Positions 1 to 11,460 of a stretch of 64,000 nucleotides of DNA are shown here, one piece after another. Each line of letters begins with the position of its first letter. Position 1 is the stretch's first letter. This stretch comes from Symbiodinium microadriaticum (taxonomy: Eukaryota; Sar; Dinophyceae; Suessiales; Symbiodiniaceae). Location: assembly GCA_001939145.1 (NCBI GenBank), contig LSRX01001204.1:119324-183323 (forward strand), given 5' to 3'. Under the pieces are notes generated by a model, which was not told the origin of the DNA, did no database searches, and worked only from the letters and a program-made list of their open reading frames with translations. The position numbers were made by a program, and so were the translations under genes.

Positions 1-1097
1 CACATACCCAGTTTCACTTGGGACGGTAGTTCTCCGCAACCGAACCAAGCGCATCCACGCGCAAGTCCTTCTGAGTACAAGTTTGACGGCTGCTCCGGCC
101 TGTTCTGAGGGCCTTTGAGGCTGTGTACTCGTCACATTCGCAGCTTGGAGAATCAATGTGTTGATTCAGGCATAGTTCCTTGTGAGATGAGGATGTCTTC
201 AACATTCCTCACAGCGGCGGCGTCATGACTGCGGAGCTCATGACTGTATACCAGCAAGAGACGCTCGCCTTCACAAGAATTTAGATGGCATGACTTTGCA
301 CTGGTGGCCGTCATCTTACAGATGCCCGCAATGCAACATGTGGTCTGACTTCGGTGTGACTTGCATGTAAGGATGGTGCAGAAGGGCAGTTCTCAAAGCG
401 TGGTTCGGCAAGCAGTAAGGAGCGGCTTGGCTCGCGTTGCCCGCTCGCAGCAAAGGCATCCAGAAAGCGAAATGGGCGACGCTCGAGGAGTCGCCGGCGA
501 TAATGGCAGGAGTCCAGGAGCGTCAATGCGTACGGGACAGAATTCAGAGCCTTCGGCGCCTCTCGCCCCTTGCAAGGACTCCGGTTGCCGACGTGTGTTT
601 GGTGCGTTTCCCAAGGAACGTTTCACCATGCTTCCTTATTTGCCCCGATGCGGTTGCGCATGGCCATAGGCCCTGAGCTGTGCAAGGCCACATCAAGGTT
701 CACCATCTCATTGAGCCTTCGCTCTCTGGCTTCGTTTGCCGAAGTCAACGACACATACTGAAACACAAAGGTAGCTTATTGAGATGGCCGACATCTGAAG
801 CGCTATCATGTGCAGAGGGGCAGAAAGAACGGTCTGTTCGTAGTTGGTGGTCCCTGGTTTTCTGAAAAGTTTCATGTAGATTCGTTTTGCGATATTGCCT
901 CGGCTCACATCTCTTCACCCACGCCTCGCATCTCACGAAAAATCTCGTGAATCGGCAGCAGAGTGGGGACACAACGCCGGAGCGCACCGCCTGCGCGAGG
1001 TGCCGCGAGAGAGCCTGGTGGAGGTTGTGCAACACATCGGCAAGCACCCGAAAGATTGCAGAGGGCCCGCAAGCAGCGTCCCGAAAACAGCTCCGCA

Positions 1098-1278
1098 CCG
1101 ATATACCGACACACCGTTGCACCCGTCAGAGCGAGTGCGCCGTGTCGACGTATCGGCGTATTTCCCTTGTAGATCGGCATGTCGGATCGGCGTATATCGG
1201 CGTATTTCCCTTCCTCACGCCCGTTGCGGGCCTCTAACCGCGTAAGCCCGCTCCGATACACCGATACACAGGTACACC
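1098..1278. repeat. Cluster of TATCGG / CCGATA motifs
   Basis: An 18-bp segment beginning TATCGGCGTATTTCC occurs twice, at 1151-1168 and 1195-1212. The reverse-complement word CCGATA recurs on both sides (1098-1117 and 1252-1278), so the cluster has partial inverted symmetry. Function is unknown; it may be the edge of a small mobile element. Confidence 0.45.
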
Positions 1279-1570
1279 GCTCCGGCCTCTATATAACGGC
1301 GCAAGCCCGCACCGGGGCACCGCATCAGGCCAAGGTTCCTCGTAGTCCAAGGGTCATAATGAGACGAATTGAGATTAAACGAATCCGCGGCGTCCCATCA
1401 TGCCTGTGCGCACTAGGGGTCGGGAAATCTTTGGCAGCCCCCAGCTCAGGACTAGGTTGGACCCTCTTCTTGCGCGGTGCCTTAGTATGCCTCACTTAGC
1501 TCATGGGTATATAGTGCAGAATGTACGAAGCCGAACGAGAAGATAGCGAGATTGAATACTGCAGCCAACC

Positions 1571-1612
1571 GGTTGGCGATTCCCGTAAGCTGGTTGGCGA
1601 TTCCCATAAGCT
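1571..1612. repeat. 21-bp tandem duplication
   Basis: Two adjacent 21-bp copies starting GGTTGGCGATTCCC differ at one base (1571-1591 and 1592-1612). This is a short tandem duplication in non-coding DNA. Confidence 0.7.
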
Positions 1613-3630
1613 TCGGCCATCAATCAGCAGAAATCCCCAGGGAAAAAACCCCTCAACCCTTCCGGCTCGTCCTTGCTATGAAAAAAACCCGTGCCGTGAA
1701 ACATCCCTGTCGAATGAACATATTTGACAGGGGGTGGGGGATGGTCGGGGGGGGATCGTTCCTCATCGGCGTGTCGAGGTATTGCGCTTCTGTGGGCCCC
1801 GGATCGGCATGTTTCCCGTCCGCGCGCAAGGTGATTTAAGGACACTTTATTTGTAGGCACGCTGAAATATTGGGTGTCTTGAGATTCCAAGTCCGCGGAT
1901 CCTGGGTTTTCTCTTTGGCTGGCGGCCCGCACAAGTTCAAGCGACCCTCCGCCTTTCACTTTCACGAAGCACCTCCTGCAAAGTGCTCGCCGTGCCGTGC
2001 CTCGCCGTCTGCCCGAAGCTGGAACGGCTGCCGTGACCGATTTTCTTCGGCTTAGGGGTGCTTGGGGTGTTGGCTCCCGGGGGCTTGCCTCCCTGTCTCC
2101 TCCTGGCAATGCCGCAACTTTGTAAAATGTCCTTTCCTGACGGCCCCGCCAGGTGCCCCGTGCCTTGAGACTTCATCATTCGTGCTCATGCGCCTGTATG
2201 GCCGGGATGCTTTGACGCTTTGGCACTCAAGGAATCTTTGTTTCACCTTTATTGCGTGCACCGGGTCGATTTGTACAGGCTGCTGGGTTGCTTCGAGAAC
2301 CCATGTCTTTTATGACACCATGGCTCTACCAGTGAGACTTGGCTGGACGCCCCGATCAACCCCGCCAACCTGCACTCAACAGGATGTCAAGGAACAGAAT
2401 ACTCGGACATGTTTCGCCAAGTGTACCCACAAGATACCCCACAGACCTCGGTGCAGTTGCGTGCGTTCGCCGGACTCATCCAGGTGCCAGGGCTCCAATC
2501 ACGCAAGTATCTCAACTCGGGCACGGTCCTGGGGTTTCAATTGTTTTGCTGCAGATTGGTGGCCATGCGCACATCCAGGTTTGCACCGCCACCCTCCTTG
2601 CTCCAAACAGGCCACAGGTCAAATGGCTCTATGCGTCCTTTGTACGACATAGCTGACGGTAGAGAGCGCTGCCTTGGGAGAGGCCAAAGTACAACCATGG
2701 GGACTCCCCACTCCCACACGGGGAAGCTGCAGATCCCCCCGCCGCGGGTGAAAGAGCAGCGCCACCACCGGCGGACCACCAAGAAGACCGGCGGCGCCCG
2801 CCACAGACTGCATGCTGGGCAGCGGGTAGCATTGCGGGGGTCGAGCAAGGTTCGCCGGAATGCTTTTTGTTTTTCCGTGTGTGTGTTTTGTTGGTACCCT
2901 CGGGTCCCACTACGTGAGCTTTTGTTATTTTAGTTTCTGCTACCAACATTTGAAGCCTTCCTCGGATATTTTCAGCATGCTGTATGCACTGTCGCGTGCC
3001 GGTTCACGCTGCTTCATGAGCCGTGGCCAAGCGAAAGCATTCCCATTGGCACGGTGCGAACGGTCGGAGGGAGATGTCCAGGTCTTTCAGGCCTACACTG
3101 TGCTAGACTGCTAGGCATTGCCTTGAGTCGGGGGCTATCTTGCATGCATCACCTTGTATTGGCAACCCCTCCAACGAGAAATCCCTCGTATAGGGATGCT
3201 CCAGACATCTTTGGCTGGATGTGTGACCACAATCTTTTTCTCCAATATATGTGATGGAGGAGTGCTCAATGCAATGTCATTCCAAAGAAACGCTTTGACA
3301 GCCAACATCTCGGACGGTGTTTCCTGTTTCGTGCGATGGCAACCAGGTCTCGTACAAAAACTGATGCAACAAACCTGGGGCCACACTTCACACTCTTCGA
3401 TGTTGATTCGGCTCCTGCATAATGGGCCAACTCCGGCAGCCATTTCCATTTGCCACACTGCACATCACCGCCTTTGTGGGTTCATACTTTGCGGTTACCA
3501 AGCCCCGGATCGTGGCCGTGTATTGATTCCAGAAGCCCAGATTCACTTGGGGTCATTTGCCATCATTGGGGCTTTGAGTATTATTTACGTGCAAGAATGA
3601 TTACACAACTCTCAGTCAGGAGAGGGTCAG

Positions 3631-5854
3631 CTACGTGTTGGCTTTGCAAGGCTGGATGTGGACGCCACCGAAGCTTTGGGGGCGGCCTTGGCGCACGAAG
3701 CACAAAAAGGTTTGCGCACCCAGTTCGCTGCAAAGGTTAACGCACCGGCAGAACTTTCGCAGGTGATGTGTTTTTCCTTCGTGGAGAGCTGGGTTCAGGG
3801 AAAACATCCATGGTGTGGTCCTGAGCGGGGCTCTAGCTTGGACAACGTGTAAGCATGTGCACCTGTACACGCTTCGCGTCCGCCTGATTTCGGGCACGGC
3901 AGCGAGGCCGCGACGGTGTGCCGTATAACGGGTGGGCNNNNNNNNNNNNNNNNNNNNNNNNNNNNNNNNNNNNNNNNNNNNNNNNGTGGGGGGGGTGGGT
4001 TGCTGGCACGGCAGGAGTGAGTGCATGAGCTCGGAGCTCGACGCAGGCGAGGGGCTTCCTACGGGCCTTCTTCGCAAGTCCAGACCTGGATGTGCCGTCT
4101 CCATCTTATTTGCCACGAGGCGGCACGCAGAAGCCCTAATAACGGACGACATCCAGGATTCGGGTTGTGGAGAGGCTCATAGATGAAGGGGAGAAGGAGA
4201 GTGACGCTCTGGGCAACCTAGGTTGCATTTCACCTATGGCACTTCAGGCTTGGTGGGTCGCACTTCCATGACTTTCATGCGCGCATATGCAGGCTGCAGT
4301 GCTGTCCAGGCAATGTTTGCCATCACCGTAAGCTGGTTGCGAGCGGCTATGAATGTCAAGCCAGTCGAGACCACTTGACCGCAGGTGCAACCTCACAAAA
4401 TGCCGCCAGATTGCACGTGATGCCTCCATCCTCTCGGCGTCTTCGACGCAAACGCCAGAAGCACAGAAGCGATGCCAGTCGCAAAGGCTGGGAACTCCGA
4501 CGGGCCTTCCCTGGTTCCCGGCTGCACTGGTCTCGGATCGCGATCTTGAGGATATGGCGAGTCATGAGTCGTGCTTGAAGGTGCAGTGCACCACATTGAC
4601 CCATACAGACTTCCAGCTGGCAAGATTGCCTCTTTGATCGACTTTGAGGCTGTGACACCATGCGACTCCAGTGTTCGCAGGTGATTCCATGATGGCAAGC
4701 CAGTAATGCAAGCATGAGTGGCCACATCTCACCAGTGCAGGGCACATCGAGAGAGTCTAGCACACTCCCCCGCGAAAATGTGTTGATCTCTTTCTGCCGC
4801 TTTCCATCTTCTTCTCTCCAGAAGAGTTTTATGACAGAGCGAACTTATTCCCATCGATTGCTTTGTGTGCACACTTGTAAACGAGGCCTTTGGCTTGTCG
4901 TAGTGGTGCTGTTTTGTAGCACATCCACACCCACGCTCCGACAATCACCTGTCATTTACGTAGTTTAGGTGTGATGTTAAGCCGCTTAGCCGCTTAGCCT
5001 CTCTCAAGACAGGTGCAAGATGGTGAGCCTCGGTAGGACAAGAAATGCGAACAACGTCGTGCCAGGCGATTTGGCAGGCGATTTGCCTAGTGGAATGGCC
5101 CGAGCGCTTGGGAGATCAGCTCGTGACAAAGGCCATCCAAGTTGCTTCTGATTGGGACTGGGGAAAGGGAGTGCTGTTCCAGCTTCAAGGTTTTCTTGAT
5201 TCTGAATATCAGCTAAACCCGGAGTGCTGTCAGGATGGCCCACAGCGGCTGGAGATTGGCTTCGAAGGTTTTGGACCACAGGCATGGCGGCTTGTTCTGC
5301 GCGCGTATGCTTGCGCCTCTGCTCTGGAGAGGCGGAGGGAAGAAAAGTTCTGCTCACTGCCGCCCTTGGCTCAGTCACAACGAGATCGGCTCCGGCTCGC
5401 GTGGCCACGGTCTCACCGCCTCCCGGTTCCCAGGTTGGACCACGATGGCAAAAAGCCGCCAGCCTACTGTAGCTTTTCCTTGCCGTCCGTTGTCTACACC
5501 GTGACACCCAGGCCTTGAGGCGCTGGCATGCAGAGGGCGGTCCGCTGCGGTCACGGTGTGTTGGCACGTTGAGCTTTTTGAGATGTGACGTATGACGTCG
5601 AAAGAGAAATGTCGACAGTTGCCCGCATTGCGAGCCGTGACTTCCGCATGTGTAGAAAATACTAAAAAATGTCATGGCACGAAAACCTCCCAATTCTGCC
5701 GTTTCGTCACATCATTTTGACATTCGTGGCGCCATGAATGCTGACAGTGCCAGGTCAAGTGAGCCTCCGAGCCATGAAATCCGTGAGCCCGCTTCTCATG
5801 GTGTCTTGGAGGCTAGGTTTTCCAGCTTTGACGTTGATTTTCTTGCGAAGACAG
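3631..5854 (+). CDS. tsaE: TsaE, tRNA t6A biosynthesis ATPase (multi-exon)
   Basis: TsaE is the P-loop ATPase that drives the TsaB-TsaD complex making t6A37 on tRNA in bacteria and organelles. Joined exons read as one TsaE domain. Exon about 3631-3709 holds the N-terminal helix (DATEALGAALA). Exon 3763-3812 holds GDVFFLRGELGSGKTSM, the Walker A loop. Exon 4047-4111 holds ARGFLRAFF then VPSPSYL. Exon 4222-4247 has HFTYGTS. Exon 4587-4651 has VHHIDPYRL. Exon 5078-5122 has the family signature LVEWPERLGDQ. A last piece at 5812-5854 (FDVDF) is tentative. Every junction up to 5122 keeps phase. Introns 3710-3762, 3813-4046 and 4652-5077 are GT-AG; 4112-4221 and 4248-4586 are GC-AG. The second intron contains the 48-base N gap. 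The initiator Met and any targeting peptide lie upstream of 3631 and were not found. The family call is secure; the ends are not. Confidence 0.88.
3938..3985. other. Assembly gap, 48 N
   Basis: A run of 48 N sits inside the intron between the Walker A exon and the next TsaE exon. Both flanks are G-rich, and the right flank begins GTGGGGGGGGTGGG, which may explain the sequencing failure. Confidence 0.99.
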
Positions 5855-6194
5855 GTCCATCGGGGCTGCTTTGCCTGTGGCAGCCTCAACACAAACATCA
5901 ATCGAGCCGTCACCGTCTAGCGACTGAAGGTTTTATTGGCACAACAGAGTTCGCCAAGATTTGCGTAGATGGCGATGAGTTCTGTATTCCTTGTGTTGTA
6001 GGCATGTCGACTTTTCGGAAATTAGCTTGGGATCAGCTGCAGTTTGCCCATTGCCTGTGCCACTGTCAGCTGGTCCCATGGCAACCTGCATCTTGTATTT
6101 CTGTCCTCAGACTTTGCAAAGATGGGTGGCGATCGCCACGAGCTGACATACTTTGTCGGTCCGGCCTGCTGTGCTACGGCCATTTGCCCGAGTT

Positions 6195-6524
6195 GTGCGT
6201 GCGAGCGTGTGTGAGTGAGTGTGAGTGAGTGAGTGAGTGAGTGAGTGAGCGAGCGAGCGAGTGAGTGAGTGAGTGAGTGTGTGTGTGTGTGTGAGTGTGT
6301 GTGCGAGTGTGTGTGTGTGTGTGAGTGTGTGTGAGTGCGTGTGGGTGTGTGTGACTGTGTGTGTGTGTGAGTGTGTGTGTGTGAGAGTGTGTTTGAGTGC
6401 GTGTGGGTGAGTGTGACTGTGTGTGTGTGTGTGAGTGTGAGTGTGTGTGTGTGTGTGTGAGTGTGTGTGAGTGTGTGTGTGTGTGTGTGTGAGTGTGTGT
6501 GTGTGTGTGAGTGTTTTCATTTCT
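6195..6524. repeat. GT / GAGT microsatellite, about 320 bp
   Basis: The + strand runs as interrupted (GT)n and (GAGT)n, with GAGC and GACT variants, from the end of a GTGCGAGC stretch to GTGAGTGTTTTC. It separates the TsaE exons from the first TsaD exon. The long His/Thr/Ser reading frames on the other strand are products of the repeat, not genes. A G-run segment follows at 6564-6586. Confidence 0.97.
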
Positions 6525-6854
6525 TTGTTTGTGTTTTGGTTTCTCGGCGGTGCTTGACTGTGTCGGGGGGGGAGGGGGGCGGGGCGACCCATAAATGCCA
6601 TCACTCATCCTGTGGGTTTTCTATTTGCGCTGGTTGAATGACATGAGTGTTACGTTGAGGCTCCACTCTCTGCAGTTGCACCTTCTGCCAGTTCAAGCTC
6701 ACGCTCCAGGTCGTGCCGATGTTTGTTTCGGATAGGAGATGGGGCAATTCGTACTCTGCAGGAACTGCCGTACATTGGCCGATGACAAAAAGCATTGGCC
6801 AGCGATTTGCACAGCGCTTTGATGTTGCACGACTCTTGGTCGACGGTTGTTGAG

Positions 6855-9800
6855 GTTGGTGCTGGGTATCGAGTCCAGTTGCGACGATACTGGTGCGGCT
6901 GTTCTCAGGTTCATATTCCACTTCAGTATTATCCTGCCCTTTCGTGAATCTCGGACAGGGGTGATGGACAGATTCTCGGGGAAGCTTTGGCATCACAGGC
7001 CTGGTCATGACAACATTGTCGGTACACATGTTGTCAACAGTCGCGAGCCTGCCATCGTCGGCCTCGGCGGTCGAAGTCTCATGCGCTCATTTGTCACTGC
7101 AGGTTTCGTGGCCGTTTAGCATAAGAAGGCTTCACAAATATGTCGCTGGCAAGAGCGGTGTCTTCCAGGCTGGCATCCACGAGCAGTGGGGTGGCGTTGT
7201 ACCCAGGCTTGCACAGGAAGGCCACAAGCAGGCCAGCCGTGATGCAGCAGGGCATCTTTAGCACAGCCAAGTTGCAGCTGCAGCAGCCAGCACTTGCAAA
7301 AGCATGTGCTTGTGATGTTGTAGGTCGAGGGGATTTTGTGAAATCTCAGTGGGGATGTTGTACACAATATCATGATTCATGTCATCCGTCGATGTTGACA
7401 GAAAGCTATCATGGTAAAACAGTAGAGCTATGCAAAGGAGCGGATCGTCACCCAGGACCCAAGTGTTATCGGAATGAAACAGTTTTGCAAGCTTGCGAGA
7501 TGCATCCGTTTTGTGGAGCCAGGCCATAGACGGGACGGTCGAAGAAGCTTTGCAACGAGCAGGCAGACTTTTAGCAACGAGGTCGACTGTCACGCCGGGA
7601 TCGCATGATGACGATTCGCCAAGGAGTTGCAGCAAGCGACATCTCCGCTGTGGCTGTAACGGTGGATAGCTTAACTTGCCTCTCTTCAGTGGTTGAATGG
7701 TTTGCGTTTCTGAGGTCGGGCCTGGGCTTGGCCTTTGTCTCGAGGTTGGTGTTCGCAAGGCGAAGGGGTGACCGGTAGATCCGGTAGCAGTGCTTGCCAA
7801 GACCTTGCATATCGCTGCCCAACCAGGCATTGCATATCGCTGCCGCACACCGGTTGCCATTGGCCTGGGCCTTTTGCCGGTCTCGAGTCCAAAGTACGGA
7901 TGTGGCAGCAAGGTGCGCGTGCATCACATGGAAGCTCACATGATGGTGCCGACCTCGCAGCTTTTGCAGCATGCGTCGGACGCCATGGTTGGCAGCGTCC
8001 TTTCTGAAGGTGACGCGATTGCCTCCGCTTGCACAAGGGCAAGGCACGCCCCGGCTCTATTTCGGAGTTTGGGGACGTGGGATGGTGGGGGCGAGAGAGG
8101 GGGGGGGGCAGGGCAGACAAAAAAGGTTCATCTCAGCATTTGCTCTGCTTTGCAGGTCTACAAGCAGATCTCGTGCAGCCCGAGTTTCCATTCATTACGT
8201 GCGCTTTACAGCTTGGTGGATGCATGCGTTCGTCAAGACAGTTTACTTTTGCACCCCAACATGTTCACGACATCGAGGCTTCTTGTTTCTGGTGGTCACA
8301 ACATGGCCGTGTTGACCAGAGGTGTCCCGAAGCCAAGTTGTTCACCAAATCACGTGCAGTTGTGCTTTCAAGCATGTGCAAAAATTTCCCTGTCAAACAT
8401 TTCCAGGTTGGCCGGCATACTATTTTGGGTAGCACAATCGATGACTCCATTGGTGAAGCCTTCGACAAGACGGCCTAGCACTGAATATCACGATAATGCC
8501 AGCTGAGTCCCCGGATGCAGTGCTCCAGCTGATGCAAGGCCAGGCTATTGGGGATCACAAAGGCAGCAAACCCAACCCGTGTCGATGAACTCCTCGACAG
8601 TTTTATGGTGCTGCTCAGGTTCCTGGCGGACCCCATTTAGAGCGCTTAGCCAAAGACGGGGATCCGAAGGCTGGCTGCACGGAGAGTGAGAGTGACATTC
8701 AGAGTGTTTTGTGATCAAGTGGTAGGCACATGCACTCCCAAAGCCGCTTGCAAAAACCAGAGACAAGGCGGGTAGTGTTCTGAAGATGATAGGTTCCATT
8801 CTGGCTGAGCTCAGGTATTGCAGGAAGGCTGCAACTATTCCTTTTCCGGATTGAAAACTGCGGTGAGGCCTGGCAGGGAGCTTCGGGATACATTGCCAGT
8901 CCAAGTCTAGAGAGTCTGGTGGCAGAGGACGCTGGTGGAACGGGAATTGCCAAGTGCAAAGGCGGACACTCTGTCCGAGGATCCCGCATTCTTGAGCTGT
9001 CCTTCTCAGCTTTGCTGCCTGTGCTGCCTGTGCATTGTTAACAGGAGGAGCTGCACAAAGCCAAAGCTGACGTAGCTGCCGCGTCTTGGGCCTCGGCTTT
9101 CGCAAGCTACAATTCGCTGGTGTTGGAAGTTGCCGAGGTTCCAGCAAATGGCGGTGCACCATTTGTGCGAACGAGCCTCACGAGCTGCAGGCTTCAGAGT
9201 CGTCAGATTCGGGACTTGTGCAAGCTTGTGTCTGCCGGTGTGCAGGCTGGGCTCTTGAGCTCGAGCCTGATACCAAATGTCTCGCAAAGGTCCCAGACAT
9301 GTGAGGAACAGCCATGACATGTTGGCCGCCTTTCGCATGGTCATGCAACAAGTGTTGACATAAAGAAGGTAAGCAGGCAGACCCATGAACAGGAACCGTC
9401 GCAGCAAGATGATTTTAGCAAGACCAAATCTCCCGAGGTGGTGGCTGGCGGTGTGGCCGCCAACCAAGCCGTACGCAAAGGCTTGGAAGAGGTGCCTCAG
9501 AGTTGATCTTGCGCTTCATTCTGATTGCAGTGAGCACTCCTTGATCAGTCGTTGAGGTTGCCAGGGAGCACTCCTTACAGATGTTTTGCCCGCCGCCGCG
9601 GTTGGGCCTCGAGTTCACAACAGACCGTTGTGTGTGTGTGTGTGTGTATGTGTGTATGTGTGTATGTGTGTGAATGTGATTGCATATGCTATGCAGTCTT
9701 GCGAGGCTTTGTGTCGACAACGGTGTCATGGTGGTGCTGGGCTTGGGGGAGTATGTGTGGGGAGAGCTCGTGGAACATCCAGATGTGAGTTGTGGAGGCT

Positions 9801-10139
9801 TGGGCCGGGATTGAGCGCTTGCTCCTTGGCCTGTTCGAGGACACAGGGATACCAAGCAATCAACAAGTTACAATGTCGTATTCATGCGTATGAGACATGT
9901 CCCAATCTTGTTCACATGTTACGAAGGCGGTCACCAGTAAGATGTTTATTCTTCGCCTCAGCCCAGAGCTCCGACATCTTCAGACGATCTCAAGAGTGTG
10001 GTCAAATCATGGGCCAATTCAGTTCTTTAGGAGTTGCAAGCCCCTGCTCCATGAACGCTAGCTTGGAGGCACCAATTCGATGCGGCCCAAGCCCTTTGCA
10101 GACTTTCTCAAAGTGCTTGGGAAGCCTGCAAGCACATGA
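6855..10139 (+). CDS. tsaD: TsaD (Gcp/Qri7-type) tRNA t6A transferase subunit, multi-exon
   Basis: TsaD transfers the threonylcarbamoyl group to A37 of ANN-decoding tRNAs. Exons in order: 6855-6908 (LVLGIESSCDDTGAAVL); 7156-7231 (IHEQWGGVVPRLAQEGHKQ); 7523-7562 (AIDGTVEEALQRA); 7633-7661 (SDISAVAVT); 7715-7759 (VGPGLGLCLEVG); from 7913 (VHHMEAHMM, the metal-binding His pair); 8156-8198 (PEFPFIT); 8278-8323 (LLVSGGHNMAVL); 8407 to about 8472 (ILGSTIDDSIGEAFDK); 8619-8669 (GGPHLERLAKDGDP); 8824-8862 (YSFSGLKTA); about 9128-9189 (RFQQMAVHHL); about 9214-9260 (KLVSAGVQA); 9581-9600 (MFCPPP); 9706-9730 (LCVDNGVM); from 9798 (AWAGIERLLLG). Most junctions keep phase; donors include GT and GC. PEFPF and GGP match the bacterial/organellar branch. 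A short stretch after the first exon and the 7760-7912 segment are unresolved. The stop at 10137-10139 (exon with MRPKPF) is tentative. Confidence 0.9.
9628..9673. repeat. GT / GTAT microsatellite in a TsaD intron
   Basis: Short (GT)n followed by repeats of GTATGT lies in the intron between the 20-nt exon 9581-9600 and exon 9706-9730. Confidence 0.95.
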
Positions 10140-10815
10140 AAAGCATTATCATTCGTGGTGCCCTGCTTTCTATAGTTCGAAGAATGCAACCGATGACAAG
10201 TTCTATCGTGTGCCCAGCAAATTTGTTGTCATACTTATGTGTGCAATAACAACCGTGAGCGGCGTATGTAGCTGCCTGAAGCACTCTGGCTCGACTGCCA
10301 GTCCCCCCGTGCTCGAGCTTTTCACGCGCTACCTGGGCCAATTTTCGTGGCCCCGGCCGGCAAGAAGCTACTAAGAACCCCGTGGGCTGGCTCGCTACTC
10401 TTACACCGGCTGAATGGGACCGCGCTATCACGGGGAGCATTTTCGCGGACTTCTCCTTCGAGGTCGCAAACCTGGTCGCCGCCGGCACTGCTACCTTTGT
10501 GGTTGTCAGCCAGAGGACTTGGGCGCGCTAGCGAATGGTCCGCAAGAGGAGCGGCCCGCCTCGATGTCGCGGCAAGCCGACCTTCTCGCGAAGAGGCTAT
10601 GGACTGTTGCTTTTCACCAAGCTAGCTTCGGCATGTCTTTACGCCAAGCCCACGCGGCTGCTACTGCAGACGATGTGATGAAAAAGGCTGCTACACAGGC
10701 TGCCGTCTGCACAGGGATACAAAGGGATGTTCCAGAGACAAGCCAAAGGCGAATTTAACAGCATTAAAACTCGTGGGTCCGAGCAGTGGCCTGCTATGGC
10801 ACTGTGGCGTTCGAC

Positions 10816-11010
10816 ATGCAAGGTTGGGTTTCCTAGATGCAAAGCGCGCGCCCGAGATGCATGTTTGCATCTCGAAAACCCACCTGTGCATGTTGAACCC
10901 CTGAGCAAGCCACACAGTTTGCATCTCGGAAACCCACCTGTGCATGTTGAACCCCTGAGCAAGCCACACAGTTTGCATCTCGGAAACCCACCTGTGCATG
11001 TTGAACCCAA
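10816..11010. repeat. 54-bp tandem repeat with an inverted copy
   Basis: Three direct copies with exact 54-bp spacing start at 10864, 10918 and 10972 (TTTGCATCTCGGAAACC...). The third is truncated and merges into a shorter TTTGCATGTTGA variant. The 29 bp at 10816-10844 are the near-exact reverse complement of the first 29 bp of the unit, so this piece and the copy at 10864-10892 could form a hairpin with a 19-base loop. 54 is a multiple of three, so one frame stays open across it, but no known domain results. Confidence 0.9.
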
Positions 11011-11460
11011 AATTTGCATGTTGAGCCAGGACGAAGGCTATGCTCGCTTCGGCGGTGACTCCACCACGCCAGGAGCTACGCGAGGGCTCCTTGTAAGAGT
11101 GGTTAAGGAGCAAAATGCAGCAAGATGTTAGATTTTGTTTTCGTTAAGGTGGGTTCCAAGGACTAGCTTGTGCAGGGCCCTTCAAGGCGGCCGCTGGGCT
11201 GTGCCCTCGCTAGTGGCTAGAGGCCCAATGTTAGATGTGGCTTCGGCCCGAGGTGGTGACCCAGACCGGGACTTGTTTTGGAGGGTGGAGGAAGGGCGGG
11301 CATCCTTCAGCCACTGCTACGTAGGACTCCTCACGATTTTGAGGAGCAGCTGAAGTGCCCCTGGAAAATGCGCCATCGGAGGCCTCGCTAGCGGCCAGCG
11401 TGGGTCCCGAACTATACAGCTTTTCCCTTTGCTAGAGAAAAGTTCGAGGAGGAGGGCCTC

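Larger units (their letters stand above)
1..3620. other. Stretch without a supported gene
   Basis: No reading frame here shows a family motif that I can defend. Several short open stretches exist in all frames and none has convincing splice borders. Small repeats are listed separately. A short Leu/Val/Glu-rich peptide near 970-1050 on the + strand faintly resembles a NET domain and is discussed as a weak finding. G-rich runs occur at 1730-1757. Confidence 0.6.

Noticed and set aside
5004..5693. 229-codon minus-strand frame
   Set aside because: It lies partly antisense to the TsaE exon at 5078-5122, has no recognisable motif, and its length is within what chance allows in this window.
6107..6608. 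His/Thr/Ser-rich minus-strand frames of 144-165 codons
   Set aside because: They are translations of the GT/GAGT microsatellite.
9586..10374. 262-codon + strand frame
   Set aside because: It starts in a microsatellite and crosses TsaD introns; the TsaD exons inside it use another frame.
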